From: Acidihalobacter yilgarnensis
GTDB taxonomy: Bacteria > Pseudomonadota > Gammaproteobacteria > DSM-5130 > Acidihalobacteraceae
Assembly (NCBI RefSeq): GCF_001753245.1
Contig: NZ_CP017415.1
Location: forward strand, 2,626,040 to 2,690,039
Reading direction: 5' to 3'
DNA: 64,000 nt
The notes under the pieces were generated by a model that ran no database searches, was not told the DNA's origin, and saw nothing but the letters and a program-made list of their open reading frames with translations. The stretch's first letter is position 1. Every line of letters begins with the position of its first letter. Below, in pieces: positions 63,780 through 64,000 of the stretch. A program made the translations under genes and the position numbers.

Positions 63780-64000
63780 TTAAACTTGCTTACGGCGTCT
63801 GAGAAACGCCATCCCAACCAAGCTGAGACCGAAGAGTGCGAAATCGGAGGGCTCGGGTACGTTATTGATCGATGTTCCGCCAACCGCGGCGCCAGAAAAT
63901 GCCAAACCAGAATCGTATAAGTTATCGCTGGCATTCGCCACGCCAAAGGTCAGGACGTAACTGCCTGGGATAGCGATATTGTAGGATGCAGATACCCAGC
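63780..64000 (-). CDS. PEP-CTERM sorting-domain protein (C-terminal part)
   Basis: The minus strand from the window edge reads without a stop for 73 codons and ends NVPEPSDFALFGLSLVGMAF then LRRRKQV and a stop. PEP, a hydrophobic helix and an Arg-rich end are the PEP-CTERM signal recognised by exosortase. The preceding part (ASYNIAIPGSYVLTFGVANA, SDNLYDSGLAFSGAAV) looks like an exported beta-rich domain. The start lies beyond base 64,000. Confidence 0.85.
   Translation of the reverse strand, partial: WVSASYNIAIPGSYVLTFGVANASDNLYDSGLAFSGAAVGGTSINNVPEPSDFALFGLSLVGMAFLRRRKQV

Overview
The window is a chromosomal segment of a GC-rich gammaproteobacterium. The gene order tRNA-Tyr, tRNA-Gly, tRNA-Thr, tuf, tRNA-Trp, secE, nusG, rplK, rplA, rplJ, rplL, rpoB, rpoC, rpsL, rpsG, fusA, tuf, rpsJ and the S10 operon is the classic gammaproteobacterial arrangement. 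DUF1841 and DUF2288 proteins, a DsrE2-type sulfur protein, a GH100 invertase-like enzyme and a PEP-CTERM protein point to a purple-sulfur or Acidihalobacter/Ectothiorhodospira-like relative. This assignment is an inference; no rRNA gene lies in the window.

Layout. Bases 1-23,500 (minus strand) are one long run of translation and transcription genes, ending with four tRNAs and including two tuf genes that encode identical proteins. Bases 23,600-29,450 (plus) hold ugd and an elongasome cluster: PBP2, a DacA-like protein with eroded active-site motifs, and RodA. Bases 29,470-43,200 hold metabolic and unknown genes: hemN, a frameshifted pepN, tatD, bolA-like, a MetX/SST-type acyltransferase, a GH100 enzyme, cfa, a GlcG/HbpS-like protein, DUF1841 and DsrE2. 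Bases 41,692-45,901 form a probable cobalamin-riboswitch operon (btuB, PduO-type adenosyltransferase, ROK kinase, DUF6580 membrane protein). Then come an EAL-CBS-GGDEF protein, divergent metE/metR with a MetR box, and nrdA/nrdB. Upstream of nrdA are two NrdR-box-like sites and an unusual array of six T(C/G)CACA elements with 11-bp spacing.

Bases 56,000-64,000 are an accessory region of visibly lower GC. Its core (57,230-59,140, minus) is a tightly overlapping three-gene operon: a single-domain multiubiquitin-type ubiquitin-like protein, a ThiF/E1-type adenylating enzyme with an extra N-terminal domain, and a DUF6527-type zinc-motif protein. It is divergent from an XRE-type regulator and an ImmA/IrrE-type metallopeptidase, separated by an operator-like region with a repeated 14-mer. 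This resembles the HTH/protease pairs that control some phage-defence operons. The metallopeptidase gene is split by a complete 1,177-bp IS5-family element flanked by a TTAA duplication; removing the element and one TTAA restores the reading frame. The ubiquitin-like operon and its broken switch are the most interesting content of the window. Beyond them lie DUF2288, a small lipoprotein, a decayed LysR gene and the 3' end of a PEP-CTERM protein gene.
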